Source: Syncephalastrum monosporum B8922
Lineage: Eukaryota > Mucoromycota > Mucoromycetes > Mucorales > Syncephalastraceae
Direction of reading: 5' to 3'
Assembly: GCA_000697355.1 (NCBI GenBank)
Contig: JNEN01000777.1
Location: 1-64,000, forward strand
Length of the DNA: 64,000 nt
Shown here: piece by piece, positions 34,494-51,320 of the stretch
Position numbering within the stretch: the first letter of the stretch is position 1
Layout: the number at the start of each line of letters is the position of its first letter
The notes under the pieces: model-generated
What the model saw: the letters and a program-made list of their open reading frames with translations, nothing else
Database searches by the model: none
Told to the model about the DNA's origin: nothing
Translations under genes and position numbers: made by a program

Positions 34494-35221
34494 AAAAAAA
34501 AAAAACAGGACGATGAACGCGGTCAGAATGAAAGAGCTGGGATATCTATTTAGAGCTACCCGCATAAGACATCCAAAGCACAAGAAAAGCAATGGCCTGT
34601 GGACGGTAAAAATAAAAGCCGCATTAGGTCGGATCAAAGAAAGCAAAGTAATAATATAACTGTGATGATCCGGGAACTGGCCGGCCTTATTGTGTTGACC
34701 TTTGGCTGGCTATTTGTTGTTCGAGACAACGTGCGGGCCATCAAAAACGTATACGAAAGGGATCGGCGAGGGAAAAAAAAGGAAAAGTGTGGCGATAAAG
34801 CTGAGTTCGTATGAAATGAAAAAAAACAAGTGCCTGTGCCACGAGGATTGACAAGCAATATGGGATCCAGGTAAATTTGTTTGCAAAAGACGGGGTACTG
34901 ATATGCGAGCATTTGTCCGATGACGGGCAAGCAATGCAATGCAGAATGACAGCCCACTGCGTCGGGCGTATACACTCTGTAGAGAAAACAAGAGAAATAA
35001 GGGATAGAATCAAACCATTTTTTTTCTTTTTTGTGCGTTCGTGCGCCCGGGAACCGGTTAGTGAAACACATGTGTAACCTTCCAAAAATATCATATCACG
35101 TGTAATACTGAGCAGAGTAGAACCGGATCCGCCTACAAATTGCCACAAGGCTTTCGACCCTCTTCTTTTTTTTCTTTCTCTCTTTTCTCTCCACTCGACT
35201 CGCTTCCTTCCAATTATTATT
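34494..35221. other. Intergenic, upstream of KEA-rich protein gene
   Basis: Nothing recognisable beyond the TM9SF 3' flank. A long minus-strand frame across this and the next gene is a mirror of the biased codon use of the following gene and is not counted. The 60 nt before the next ATG are pyrimidine-rich. Confidence 0.6.
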
Positions 35222-36906
35222 ATGTCTGCTGAGGAGATTAAGCCCACCACCACCACCAACGAGCCCGTCGCTGAGGCCGCCCAGGCCGCTGCCGATGCCG
35301 CGCCTGCCACCGATGCCGCTAACGCCGCTGCCGAGACCAAGGCTGAAGAGCCCAAGGCCGAAGAGCCTAAGGCTGAGGAGGCCAAGGCTGAGGAGGCCAA
35401 GGCTGAGGAGGCCAAGGCTGATGAGCCTAAGACTGAGGAGAAGAAGGCTCCTGCTCCTTCGCCATCTCGATCCAACACAACCAAGCGCCTCTCGACGTTC
35501 CTCAACAAGGCCAAGAAGCAGTTCTCTGACAAGAAGGAGGACAAGAAGGAGGAGAAGAAGCCTGAGGCTGTCAAAGAGGAGGAGGCCAAGCCTGAGGAGG
35601 CCAAGCCTGAGGCCACTGAGGAACAGCCCGCTGCCGCCGCCGAAGAGAAAACCGAGTCCAAGGAAGAGGCTGCCGCTCCTGCTGCCGCCGAGCCGTCCAC
35701 CAGCAAAGCAGAGAAGCGCAAGTCGACCTTCCTGAACGGCATTTTCAACCGTAGCAAGGTAAAGATCTCAACCAACCATCTCCTATCTTCTAGATACGTA
35801 CCTATTGTTGGAAGTGCCGGCAGACGCACACAATCATGTCGGACTTTGGATTCTCCTTGTCATCTGGTTGAGGATGATCCCAGTCGGCATATTGTGTGAC
35901 ATTGCCACACATACACTCCACTTACCAATCCATCTTTGTGCTCCTCACACCACCCTTAATTCACTTATTGCGAACTCAAAAAGATTTTCTAACCTTGCCA
36001 ATTTTTCCAATAGAGTCCCGCTGCCAAGGAGGAGACCCAGAAGGAAGAGACTGATAAAGAGCAGCCTGCTGCCGCCGAGACTACTGAGGCGGCTGCTGAC
36101 ACTGAAGCCCCTGCCGCAGCTGCTGAAGGTACGACATCTAAAAAAATTCTCTATGCAAAATGTCCTTATCAGAACAAAAAATTTTTTTAACAGAGCCTGC
36201 TGCTGAGACCACGGAAGAGCCCGCCCAGCCTGCCAACGAGGAGACCGCCGCCCCTGCGTCGGAAGAGCCTGCCCAGAAGAAGACCAACAAGGACAACAAT
36301 GCCATTGACTCGCTGAAGCGCCACTCGACCGTCCTCGTCGGCAAGTTCTTCGGTAACAAGAAGAAGGAGTCCTCTGAGAAGGTCCCCACCACCACCTCCG
36401 CTGCTGAGGAAGAGCCTGCTCAGACTGAGCAGCCCGCTGCCGAGGAGGAGCAGAAGCCTGAGGTCCCTCCCAAGGATGAGCCCGTTGGCGAATCCGCTGC
36501 TCCTGCCGCTGAGACACCGAGCGGTAAGTCGTGGCTTTTTTATTGAATCGGTGACTCATACTCGTTTTCTTTTCCTATAGAGCCCAAGGCTGAGGAGACC
36601 ACTGAAGTGAAGTCCACGCCCTCCCGATCTGGCTCGCCTCTTGGCCGCCGACTGACCAAGATCTTCAACTTTAACAAGAAGGAAAAGAAGGAGAAGAAGG
36701 AGAAGACTCCTGCTGCGGCCGCTGCTGCTGCTGCTGGTGAGCCTGCTCCCGCTGCTGAGGCCGCTGTCGAGGAGGAGCCCAAGAAGGATGACGACAAGAA
36801 GCCTGAGGAGGAGAAGAAGGAGGACGACAAGCCCAGCGAGCCTGCCGCTGAGGCCGCCGCCACCAACGCTGCTGCCGCACCTGCTCCCGTCCAGGCCACC
36901 GCTTAA
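35222..36906 (+). CDS. Lys/Glu/Ala-rich disordered protein with four basic amphipathic motifs
   Basis: Four exons, 35222-35758, 36014-36128, 36194-36523, 36581-36906, all in phase, give 435 aa. Most of the chain is built from Ala, Glu, Lys and Pro, including five tandem KAEEP/KAEEA units at about 40-65, and is expected to be disordered. Spaced along it are four related basic/hydrophobic motifs: KRLSTFLNKAKKQF (88-101), KRKSTFLNGIFNRSK (165-179), LKRHSTVLVGKFFGNKKK (258-275), LGRRLTKIFNFNKKEKK (348-364). Each is preceded or followed by acidic stretches. Such motifs could bind membranes, nucleic acid or a partner protein; which is unknown. Strong codon bias (GCC/GAG/AAG) suggests high expression. 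I do not recognise a named family. Intron 1 (255 nt) is long for this window. Confidence 0.8.
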
Positions 36907-37344
36907 TTGGCAATACCAGCCTACAATGTGCACGACGGCGCATCCCGCTTCTTGATATTTTTTTTGCTCGCTTTCCAACGCCCCTTCCTTCTACGGCGGG
37001 TGCCTATCAGTACGATACACATACACATGTTCACGCACCATGATTCGTGCGTTCACTTTTTTTAATTCTCTTACTTTCTAGCTTCTCTTTTTCTTCCACT
37101 TATAATTCTTCTATCTAGTCCTTAGCTACTTTTTAACTTTTCTATCTTAATTGCATTACAATAATCACTTTTTTTTATTTTTTGCTTTACCTTTACACCA
37201 TTCATGATATACGTATGTGAACAGTTTTACGTTACACAAAATAATATATTTTTTTTCAATGCTTCACGAATAGAGAGTATGTACACATGTAATTCTTTAT
37301 GGATTCTTCTTCACCCTTTGGATTTCATCCCCGCCTTTCAGCTT
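36907..37344. other. 3' flanks of convergent KEA-rich and MCM5 genes
   Basis: T-rich 3' sequence of the plus-strand gene runs into the 3' end of MCM5. No coding sequence was found. Confidence 0.65.
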
Positions 37345-40231
<2,887 letters not shown>

Positions 40232-40318
40232 GGCTGAAGAATGAAAAGTGTATAATAAAACGGGAGAGTGACTGCAACCGAAAAAGGTACAATCAATTTT
40301 TGTTTTTCACGCTTCCAG

Positions 40319-40324
40319 ACGCGT
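40319..40324. promoter_or_regulatory. MCB element (ACGCGT) upstream of MCM5
   Basis: A perfect ACGCGT palindrome lies 88 bp before the MCM5 start codon, in the 232-bp gap between MCM5 and the SERCA stop. MCB boxes bind the MBF complex and drive G1/S genes, MCM genes among them, in yeasts. Here the identification rests on exact motif, position and gene type. Confidence 0.6.
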
Positions 40325-40463
40325 TCGCAGTCTCAAATTCCGGCTTCATTTTGTTTTTGGGCTCCATTGACCTTTATTTCTTCTTCTATCTTATCAAGAA
40401 GTGTGTCGCGTGTATGAGAAAGTTATGTATATGTAGGTGTTGAGCTTCTATTACTGTATTACA

Positions 40464-43725
<3,262 letters not shown>

Positions 43726-46700
43726 GTCCAAGTCAAAAGAAGTCCAAAAGTGTCACTTGAAGAAAAAAGGAAACGGGGATGGGACACGTCGCGCCCAATA
43801 AGAGGACCCTCAACATTCACTCCGAATGACGACGCTTTGCGTGGCAAAAAATATAAGGGTTTGTATCACCTAAAAACAGGAGTATGACAAATTACTCCCT
43901 CTATCAGTGGAACTCTACTTTGGAACGTGTCGCTCTTCTTCCTATCTTCAGTCTATCAATGAGAAGCTACTGGTAAAAGGTGAACTCGATAAATGAAAAC
44001 AGGAAAGTATATACTTCCAAACATTGGTTTATTATCGGCAGATGTGATGAACGTCTAGATCATACGTCTAGCGCGTCTATAATCATTATCTTCTTCAGGC
44101 CAAAACGGAGCAAGGTGCTTCCGGTATCCTTACGCTCCCTGTCAAACATACGTTACACCGCTCATGATTCATGCTAGCATACACCTTGGATGTGAGTATG
44201 ATGAGCGTCCTAGTCTTGCCTAATATATAGATTCATCGTGTCAAAGTAGGAAGGCAGCATTTGCTCGTCCAACAATGAGCTACGTATTTAGGGCCCCCGT
44301 ATGAAAGATAAAAGTAGCTTGTACTATTGGTACTCATGCTGTCAAGGGCTTTACAGAAAAGCAGCGTGTTTGGACTATTTCGGACTTTCAAACGCTCAAA
44401 CGTAAAAAAAGAGGTTCACGATGATCGCAAGTTCTCTATTGTTTACTCCCTCTTCCTCAGAGGTACACGCGCTACCATAACTATCAAGACACATATGGAT
44501 GTTCAGCCCTCCGCGATTCGTTTCTGGTAGATTTGGGGGGGGGGCGATAACGTCATCATCTATGCTCGCAGGACTACTCTGGTTATGTGTACAGCATTCG
44601 CGAGAACGTGCGATACTATTGGAGTTGTCGAGCTTCAATAGGCTGAATACTCTTTTAATACGGCACAGACCTAGGTTCATTGAGCGATATAATATACTCA
44701 TAGAGAAATGAAATACACATGTAATAACCATCCACGATGGAGGGTTGTTGCTCATTTTCCTAAGCTTCAAAATAACTATCCGCTCCACAAGACGTTGCGG
44801 TATACAGTGGTCATCATGGTTTACTTAAATCGTACTTAGCATAGCTGGACTACCATGCGATATCTCTGCGATCGACACTCCAAACCTATAGCACTGCAGC
44901 ACGATCGGTTCCCTAACATAATAAATGTCAACTCTCATGCCCTTGATCGTCTTCGACCAAGAATCCCGTATGAGGCCCAGATCAGAGAAAGTAACAAAGT
45001 GCACCAGACTCATCCATGCATTGTATGGCTTGCATTTAGTATGAGTTCGAACTCCACGATGTTTGAATGCATGTGGTATATCATGGATCCTAAAAAAAAG
45101 TCGCCTGTTCATTCTCCCAATCGAGGTTGCCATTTGCGCGCAGCAGAGCAAATATACGCTAATCTTGTATCCCATATGTTAGGCTGCTATACCAGTGTTT
45201 TCTCAATATTGCTGAATGGGCTGTGAGTAACACCAGGATGGAATTCCCATATAGTTTTTGCCTTTGCCCCGCTTTTTTCTCTGGAGAAATCAGGTCGTTT
45301 TTGTAATAAAAGCTTCCTATTGAACATTTCAATCCTTCCCTTTTTGTGTACAATGCACCTATCACTGAACCATTTGCTCTTACGGAAATTCTCTTATGAA
45401 TTGCAACATTTTGCATACAGTATGTCCTCAAATAATGATACAAAGCATTCAGCTGCACATGAGTCGTCCGGATAACCCGTCCGCGATGCGCCGCTGGCTT
45501 TTCTTGAAACAGATGCCTCTGAAACACCGAACGAAAAAAGATTCAACCATCTTGAACTTACAGAGAAGCGGGTAATACATGTCTGTCTTGTGCAAGAAGA
45601 TACACATCCAAAACGTTTATGGAAGAAAGCATTGTACTCAACATAATGTGACTGCTTCAACGAATGTAAGTTAAGAGTATTAGGTATGTCCTCTTTGTCG
45701 TGCAAGGCTAAGATATGGATGGAAAAGCAATCAGTTTTCGCTTGATTGATTAACCTCCACTTAATATGACGTGCCTCTCGACGCTCACATGTTATGCCGT
45801 GGCTGACTCCGTGCCTTTTCATGAAAGCCTCTGGGGAAGTGAACGACACGTGGATATATATGGTATCCCGTCTGCTCAGTATATGTCAAATTGTATTTTT
45901 GTCGTTATATTGGTATTTTTGTCGCGCACAATTGATAAGAGACTATCGCCAATGCCATATATCCCCTATCATCGTTCATATCGCTGCTTTGCTTTATTAA
46001 TCAAATTGTGCACTTTATAGGATAAATAGGTGTGCGAACAATACATGAATAAGCCAGATAAAGTTATTTGACTCAAAATAATAAAATTCTTGGGGATCTC
46101 GAGGATCTCGAAAGCCAAAAAAAAATAAGATTCGATGGAGAAACTCTCGGAGAGAAGAGCGGTGGGTCCAGGTTCCAGGCAACACAGACCGATATGTATC
46201 GACGTCATATTTCGGCGGAGAGGGCTCCTCCCCGCTCATATAATTATATCGTTAAGACGCCACCCGCGTTTTTATCGCATTAGCGCCGTCGGTGCTTGAG
46301 CGGGGCGTTAAGAAGTGGCGATGATGTCAATTTGCTTCTGTTTTTTTCCGCAAAGCATCGATAGCATTTAACTTTGGCGCGCTGATCGGGGCTCTGATCT
46401 CCTAATATCCATATTTAGATATCACTTTGCAAAGCTTGATCCAACTCGCACAGAGTGACCAAAATTTACAGCGTGTTCTGAGGCTTCCTAGGTGATTTGG
46501 TGCCATGTTTTGATGTTCTGGTTCTCCCTAGACGCTGTATACCGTTACCACGACGATCCTCCACTCAGATAAAAAATTTTTTTTCGTCATATTTGTCCTA
46601 GAATGTGCCTTCACATGGCCGGATGTCAAACTTTAAGACACGTTACCCGTGTTTCACTACGTATGCTGTCATATGTAAAATACGTTTCGCAACAGGGCAG

Positions 46701-47629
46701 GCTATCCGAGGGCCACTCAGCGGACTATTTTTAATCCTAGGAAACTGATATCGGTATACCGTTGCAGAAAACTGAAATAGAAAAGAGATAACGATATTGC
46801 ACGTTACTGTTTAGTTACTCCGTATGTAAATTATAATGCAACATCGATAAAGATCTGGGACAGAATCAACAGAAATCGGCATAGAGCCAAGGAGCACTAC
46901 GTTCTGTCTCCGGTCATAAATGCGTTAGTTATCAAGTGCGATCTTTCAGATCTGAACCCTCCGCTCCACCCGTCGCTCTTTTGAAACCTCACTCCACATA
47001 ATTCACCTTTCCCCTCTCCTCCCCCCAAGTTGAGGCTGCATCGTGCGTATCATTGTTTATTACGCATACAAAAACATTGGATATAAATAGTGACCGGTAT
47101 GTCTGTGTGTACTGTACTACGCTTTATATTTATACAGTCGAAACATATGCCAATTCATAATGCCAACGTCAATCGAAAAAGGATCGAATAAAGTGAGCAC
47201 TTTTACCGTATATGTTAAATCCCCGAATTAGCAAGGCGAGAATGAGGACCCTTTTTGCATTTTGAAAAAGATCGCGCATGCTGATAGTAAAATGTGTGTA
47301 AGCAAAGCCCAAACTCCGTAATCGGGATCCGGATTTGGCAGCCGGGACCCGCCATTTCAGGCATAGTGAGCATATGATCGCTGCTTTATCTTTCTTGCAT
47401 ACTTATGACTGCAAAAGACGAGTATAAGAGGATTTCCTACATGTTAATATTGCAGGAGGATAGAGGAGGGTGTTCAGCGAAGGTATAGTAATATGAATCC
47501 ATGGTTTCAAAGCTGAAAAGAATCCAATCGGATGGAAAATGCCACGTTTCAGGCACATGAAACTGGGTAAAAATTTTGCGTCGGACCTTACGGAGGAATC
47601 GCCTTGACAAATCGGTTGGTATAAAAAGT
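43726..47629. other. Long gene-free interval between SERCA and GPD1
   Basis: About 3.9 kb with no recognisable gene on either strand. Scattered frames under 155 codons have no family signature and overlap antisense frames. A C-rich pyrimidine stretch with CCCCT (stress-element core) lies at about 47010-47027, 690 nt before GPD1. AT-rich throughout. Confidence 0.5.
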
Positions 47630-47637
47630 AGACAAGG
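47630..47637 (+). promoter_or_regulatory. TATA box of GPD1-like gene
   Basis: TATAAAAA lies 84 nt upstream of the ATG at 47714, followed by a pyrimidine-rich leader. A strong TATA box fits a highly expressed, stress-inducible glycolytic-branch gene. Confidence 0.65.
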
Positions 47638-47713
47638 CGACGCTCGTTATGCCCTTTTCGTTATCTCTTTTCCTTATATCCTCTTACCAAAACTCCCACA
47701 TCATATCACCATC

Positions 47714-48803
47714 ATGACTGTCGAAAAGGTTTGCATTATCGGCTCGGGCAACTGGTATGTATAGCAAAGGCGAGAAAGTCAATCGGGGTCACTGATGAGC
47801 TTTTCGAAAAAGGGGCTCTGCCATCGCCAAGATTGTCGGCGAGAACACTGCCCGCCACAGCAGCGTGTTTGAGCGCACTGTGCGCCAGTGGGTCTTTGAG
47901 GAGCAAGTCGACGGCAAGAAGCTGACCGAGATTATCAACGAGCAGCACGAGAACGTCAAGTATTTGAAGGGTGTTGCTCTGCCCGAGAACGTTGTGGCTG
48001 TGCCTGACGTTGTCGAGTCCTGCAAGGATGCCTCGCTCGTCGTCTTTGTCCTGCCCCACCAGTTCGTGCGCGGTGTCTGCGAGAAGATGAAGGGCCACCT
48101 CGCTCCCAATGCCCGTGCTATCTCGCTTATCAAGGGTCTCGAAATCACTCCTGCTGGCACCCGTCTTTTCAACGAGGAGATCCAGCGCATCCTCGATATC
48201 CCCTGTGCTGCTCTGAGCGGCGCCAACATTGCCGATGAGGTCGCCCGCGAGAAGTTCTGCGAGTCCACGGTCGGCTGTGCCTCTGTTGCCGATGGTGAGC
48301 TCTGGTTCAAGCTCTTTGACACCCCCTACTTCCGTATCAACGTCATCCAGGATGCTGTTGGTGTCCAGCTCACTGGTGCCCTGAAGAACGTCGTTGCTGT
48401 TGGTGCTGGTATTTCGGATGGTTTGGGTTACGGTTCCAACACCAAGGCGGCCATCATCCGCCGTGGTCTGATGGAAATGCGCAAGTTCGGACAGACATTC
48501 TTTGGTGACCAGATCCAGACCGAGACCTTCTTCGAGAGCTGTGGTGTTGCCGATCTCATTACCACTTGCTCGGCCGGCCGTAACCGCAAGGTCTCCGAGG
48601 CCTTTGCCCGCACTGGCAAGCCCATCGAGCAGCTTGAGGCTGAACTCCTCAATGGTCAGAAGCTCCAGGGCACCCTCACCGCTCAGGAAGTCCACGAATT
48701 CCTCTCCGCCCGGAACCTCGTCGATGAATTCCCTCTCTTCAGAACCGTCTACAAGATCATCTACGAGGGCCTCGACTGCCAAGCCATTGTCCGCGACATC
48801 TAA
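47714..48803 (+). CDS. GPD1: NAD+-dependent glycerol-3-phosphate dehydrogenase
   Basis: Cytosolic enzyme that reduces dihydroxyacetone phosphate to glycerol-3-phosphate, feeding glycerol and lipid synthesis. Two exons, 47714-47754 and 47813-48803, give 343 aa. The 58-nt intron splits the Rossmann dinucleotide-binding loop: exon 1 ends VCIIGSGNW and exon 2 begins GSAIAKIVGEN. Further marks are VFVLPHQFVRGVC, SLIKGLEI, the catalytic-lysine region TGALKNVVAVGAG, and DGLGYGSNTKAAIIRRG. The stretch TCSAGRNRKVSEAFARTG is the phosphate/NAD-contacting segment near the C terminus. No peroxisomal or mitochondrial targeting extension is visible. Very regular codon bias indicates high expression. Confidence 0.97.
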
Positions 48804-50002
48804 ACCAGTCCTCTCCACACTATCCCCTCTTCAGCATCATAACTTCCTTTACCATTGCATCCACTCACCTCCATTCGCACTATATATTTTTGGTCCTGCT
48901 TCTTTCCGTTTTGCTGGTCAAACCTCCATTCCACCACACTATTGCACTTGATAGATCTTATATTCATGCACTCCAAAATCTAAAATATAATCCTGCATGC
49001 CACTTTCATATTGGGCAAACTCAAAAGACTGTCTTAAGTTCGCGTTCCTATGGTATAGTTCACTTTCAAGCAGTAATTTGACTCTGCCGTGTCTTCGGAC
49101 CCCACGCTCTGGTTGATCCTTTCTCGTGAAAAGCGAAGTCGCCATCCTTTGATATCTTCCATCATTTGAGTACTCTAATTGGTATCCGCTCAATCTACGT
49201 GATATGCTGTAGACTTTTGCAAATCTTGTAACTTCGTAGACGGCTGTTTCATGGCCGCTGGTGGGTCCTCCCTTCCATTCTCGGACACCTTGACTTTGAA
49301 TTTCCGCTAAAACTGTGCACGAAGTTCCGTATCCTTCTCGAATTACCATCTACGGATTTTCCAGTGTGGCTGTGGACCAATAGAAGTAAAACCGCTACGT
49401 GGTAACATGAACATTCGTAGTGAGGATGTATTCTATTGAATACAATATCACCGTCTTTGCTTCTGTGTAATTCCTCGTCAATGCTGAGGTATATATCAGT
49501 ATTACGTAATGATCAACGGGAAGTCTGATCACTCACTACTGTCAGATGCCATCAAGCACTTTGGTGATGCTTTTGGAGTATCTCTGTACCCTTTTTTTTT
49601 TCATCTCGTGGCCTTCGTCACAGAGATCGCAAGCCGGCCGTCCGTACAATGATTGTTAGTTGAGAGCGGACTTTCGTAGTTGGTCTATTGTTCGACGCCA
49701 CTGCATTCCATGCCGAATTATTTTCTCGCCTCTATTTACACGAATTCGATTGTGACAGAACCGTACAGCTTCAACTTGATTACTAACAGTTTTAGAGCCA
49801 AAGTGGTCATATATGTAGCAAAGAAAAAAATTATGATTTGTCATTAATGATATTACAATCGTGGATATACTAGTAGAGAGAAAACAAGGAGGATGCAATG
49901 CAATAATATGGTGATGCAGCTATAGTAGATGGTTTGGTGATGTGAAAGGTGTGTATGGGAGGGAAGAGCATATGAGATAAGGCTCGGGTCACTTGAAACC
50001 GA
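48804..50002. other. Intergenic region between GPD1 and the Mnn9-like gene
   Basis: The two genes converge. The first 150 nt are the T-rich 3' flank of GPD1. No gene was recognised in the remainder. Confidence 0.55.
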
Positions 50003-51185
50003 TTACTGGTTCATGACATGATAAATCAGATATCCCGGAAGACCGTAAACGCCGAAACCCATGGCCTTTGCCATCTTGGCAAAACCTTCAGTCTCGACCT
50101 GGTGTTGGAAGACATAGGGCGGGAAGTTGGCACCCTCACGGTGGACATGGCTCTTGACAAGAGTGAATGTCGCACCAACACCATCCAGAGGGACCTTGTT
50201 GAGCTTGCCCAGGTGCGTGGGCATATCAACCATCAGTGCACGGTTGGTCAGGAACTCGTAGTAGCCTATGAGAAAAGGAGAAGATTTATCAGACTCCGTT
50301 TTGCCTCCCCACGAACGCAAGAGCGAGAACCCCTATCTGCCCTTTTATGCGGTAAAATCTCTCCTTACCTTCAAGCAAAACGTATTCCGGGTCCAGATCC
50401 TTCTGCATTGACAACGAACGCTCGGTCTCTTGCCAGTTGTTCTTATCGTAGCCCCAGAAAGAGCCGTCCTCCGTCTCACGCAAGCAGTTGGGCACGACAA
50501 CATCCACGTCGACGCTCATCAGGTCTTCCAGGATCGTTGAGGGATACTCGACCAAGTCCACATCAAGCCACAAAACCCAGGCGTGTTCGTCGCGGAGCGC
50601 AGCGGTAAGCAGGTAATTCCGGGAGCGAGCCATGTACGACCGACGGAGCGGCTGCAATTCAAAGGTGTGACGCTTGTCCTCGGGAAGCTCAAAGTTAAAA
50701 TCCTTCTCGTAGATGGCGATATGGTGATAGCGATCCTCGGCGCGGTTCAAGTACTCGTCGGCCTGGCGGCGCAGCAGCTCGACAGTGTCATCTGTGGTAT
50801 CGGACACCAGGAAAGCGATCGAAACCAAATGCTTGGGGTAGCTCATTCGATCGATCAGCTCAAAGTACCGCGGCAGGTATGGAGACGCATTCTTAAGCGG
50901 CGTCAAAATTAAGACATGCTCGCCATCTTCCTTGGCATTCGGTGTGGCCTGCAGACCATTCAGGTCAACGTAGGACGCCCGGGACGAGCTCGACGACGAG
51001 GAAAACGCCACAGCCTCATTGAAGGTGCGAATCGTCCGGCCACTTCCGCAGGAGCTCATCAGACCAAAGGTGGCCCGCGAGAAGGTCAGGAGCGTCAGTG
51101 TAATGAATGAAACAACGGCCAACAGGATAAGAGTCAGTCGCTTGTTGCTGCGGGCGTATTTTTCGGTTGTTGACAGGCCCAGCAT
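50003..51185 (-). CDS. Mnn9/Anp1-family alpha-mannosyltransferase (GT62)
   Basis: Golgi enzyme that extends N-glycan mannan. Two exons, 51185-50369 and 50265-50003, give 359 aa. Type II topology: a short basic cytosolic N terminus (EKYARSNKRL), a membrane anchor (LILLAVVSFITLTLLTF), a Ser-rich stem, then the catalytic domain. GT62 marks are EHVLILTPLKNASPYLPRYF, VSIAFLVSDTTDDTVELL, RRSYMARSRNYLLTAAL, and the metal-binding DVD in WVLWLDVDLVEYPSTIL. ATG 51185 (MLGLSTTEKY) was chosen because the upstream in-frame extension is an unlikely Phe/Ser-rich translation of a GA/CT repeat. No C-terminal retrieval motif. Confidence 0.93.
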
Positions 51186-51283
51186 AATGACGGCTTTGGT
51201 GAATTGCAAAGAAAGACAGTTAACAGAGGGAGGATCAAAAGATGGAAGGGAGGGTGATGTGGGAAGGAAGGGGACTATAAAAG

Positions 51284-51320
51284 AGAGGAGGAGAGAGAGA
51301 GAGAGAGAGAAAAAAAAAAA
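51284..51320. repeat. GA microsatellite upstream of Mnn9-like gene
   Basis: A purine tract of AG repeats followed by an A-run, about 100-135 bp before the start codon. It reads as a T/CT tract on the coding strand, where it may serve as a nucleosome-depleting promoter element. Confidence 0.7.

Noticed and set aside
34741..35829. 362-codon minus-strand frame over the KEA-rich gene
   Set aside because: It is the antisense of a strongly biased coding sequence (GAG/GCC/AAG give Leu/Gly/Ser runs), has no domain, and the plus-strand gene with in-phase introns explains the region.
47736..48818. 360-codon minus-strand frame antisense to GPD1
   Set aside because: Mirror of codon bias in a highly expressed gene.
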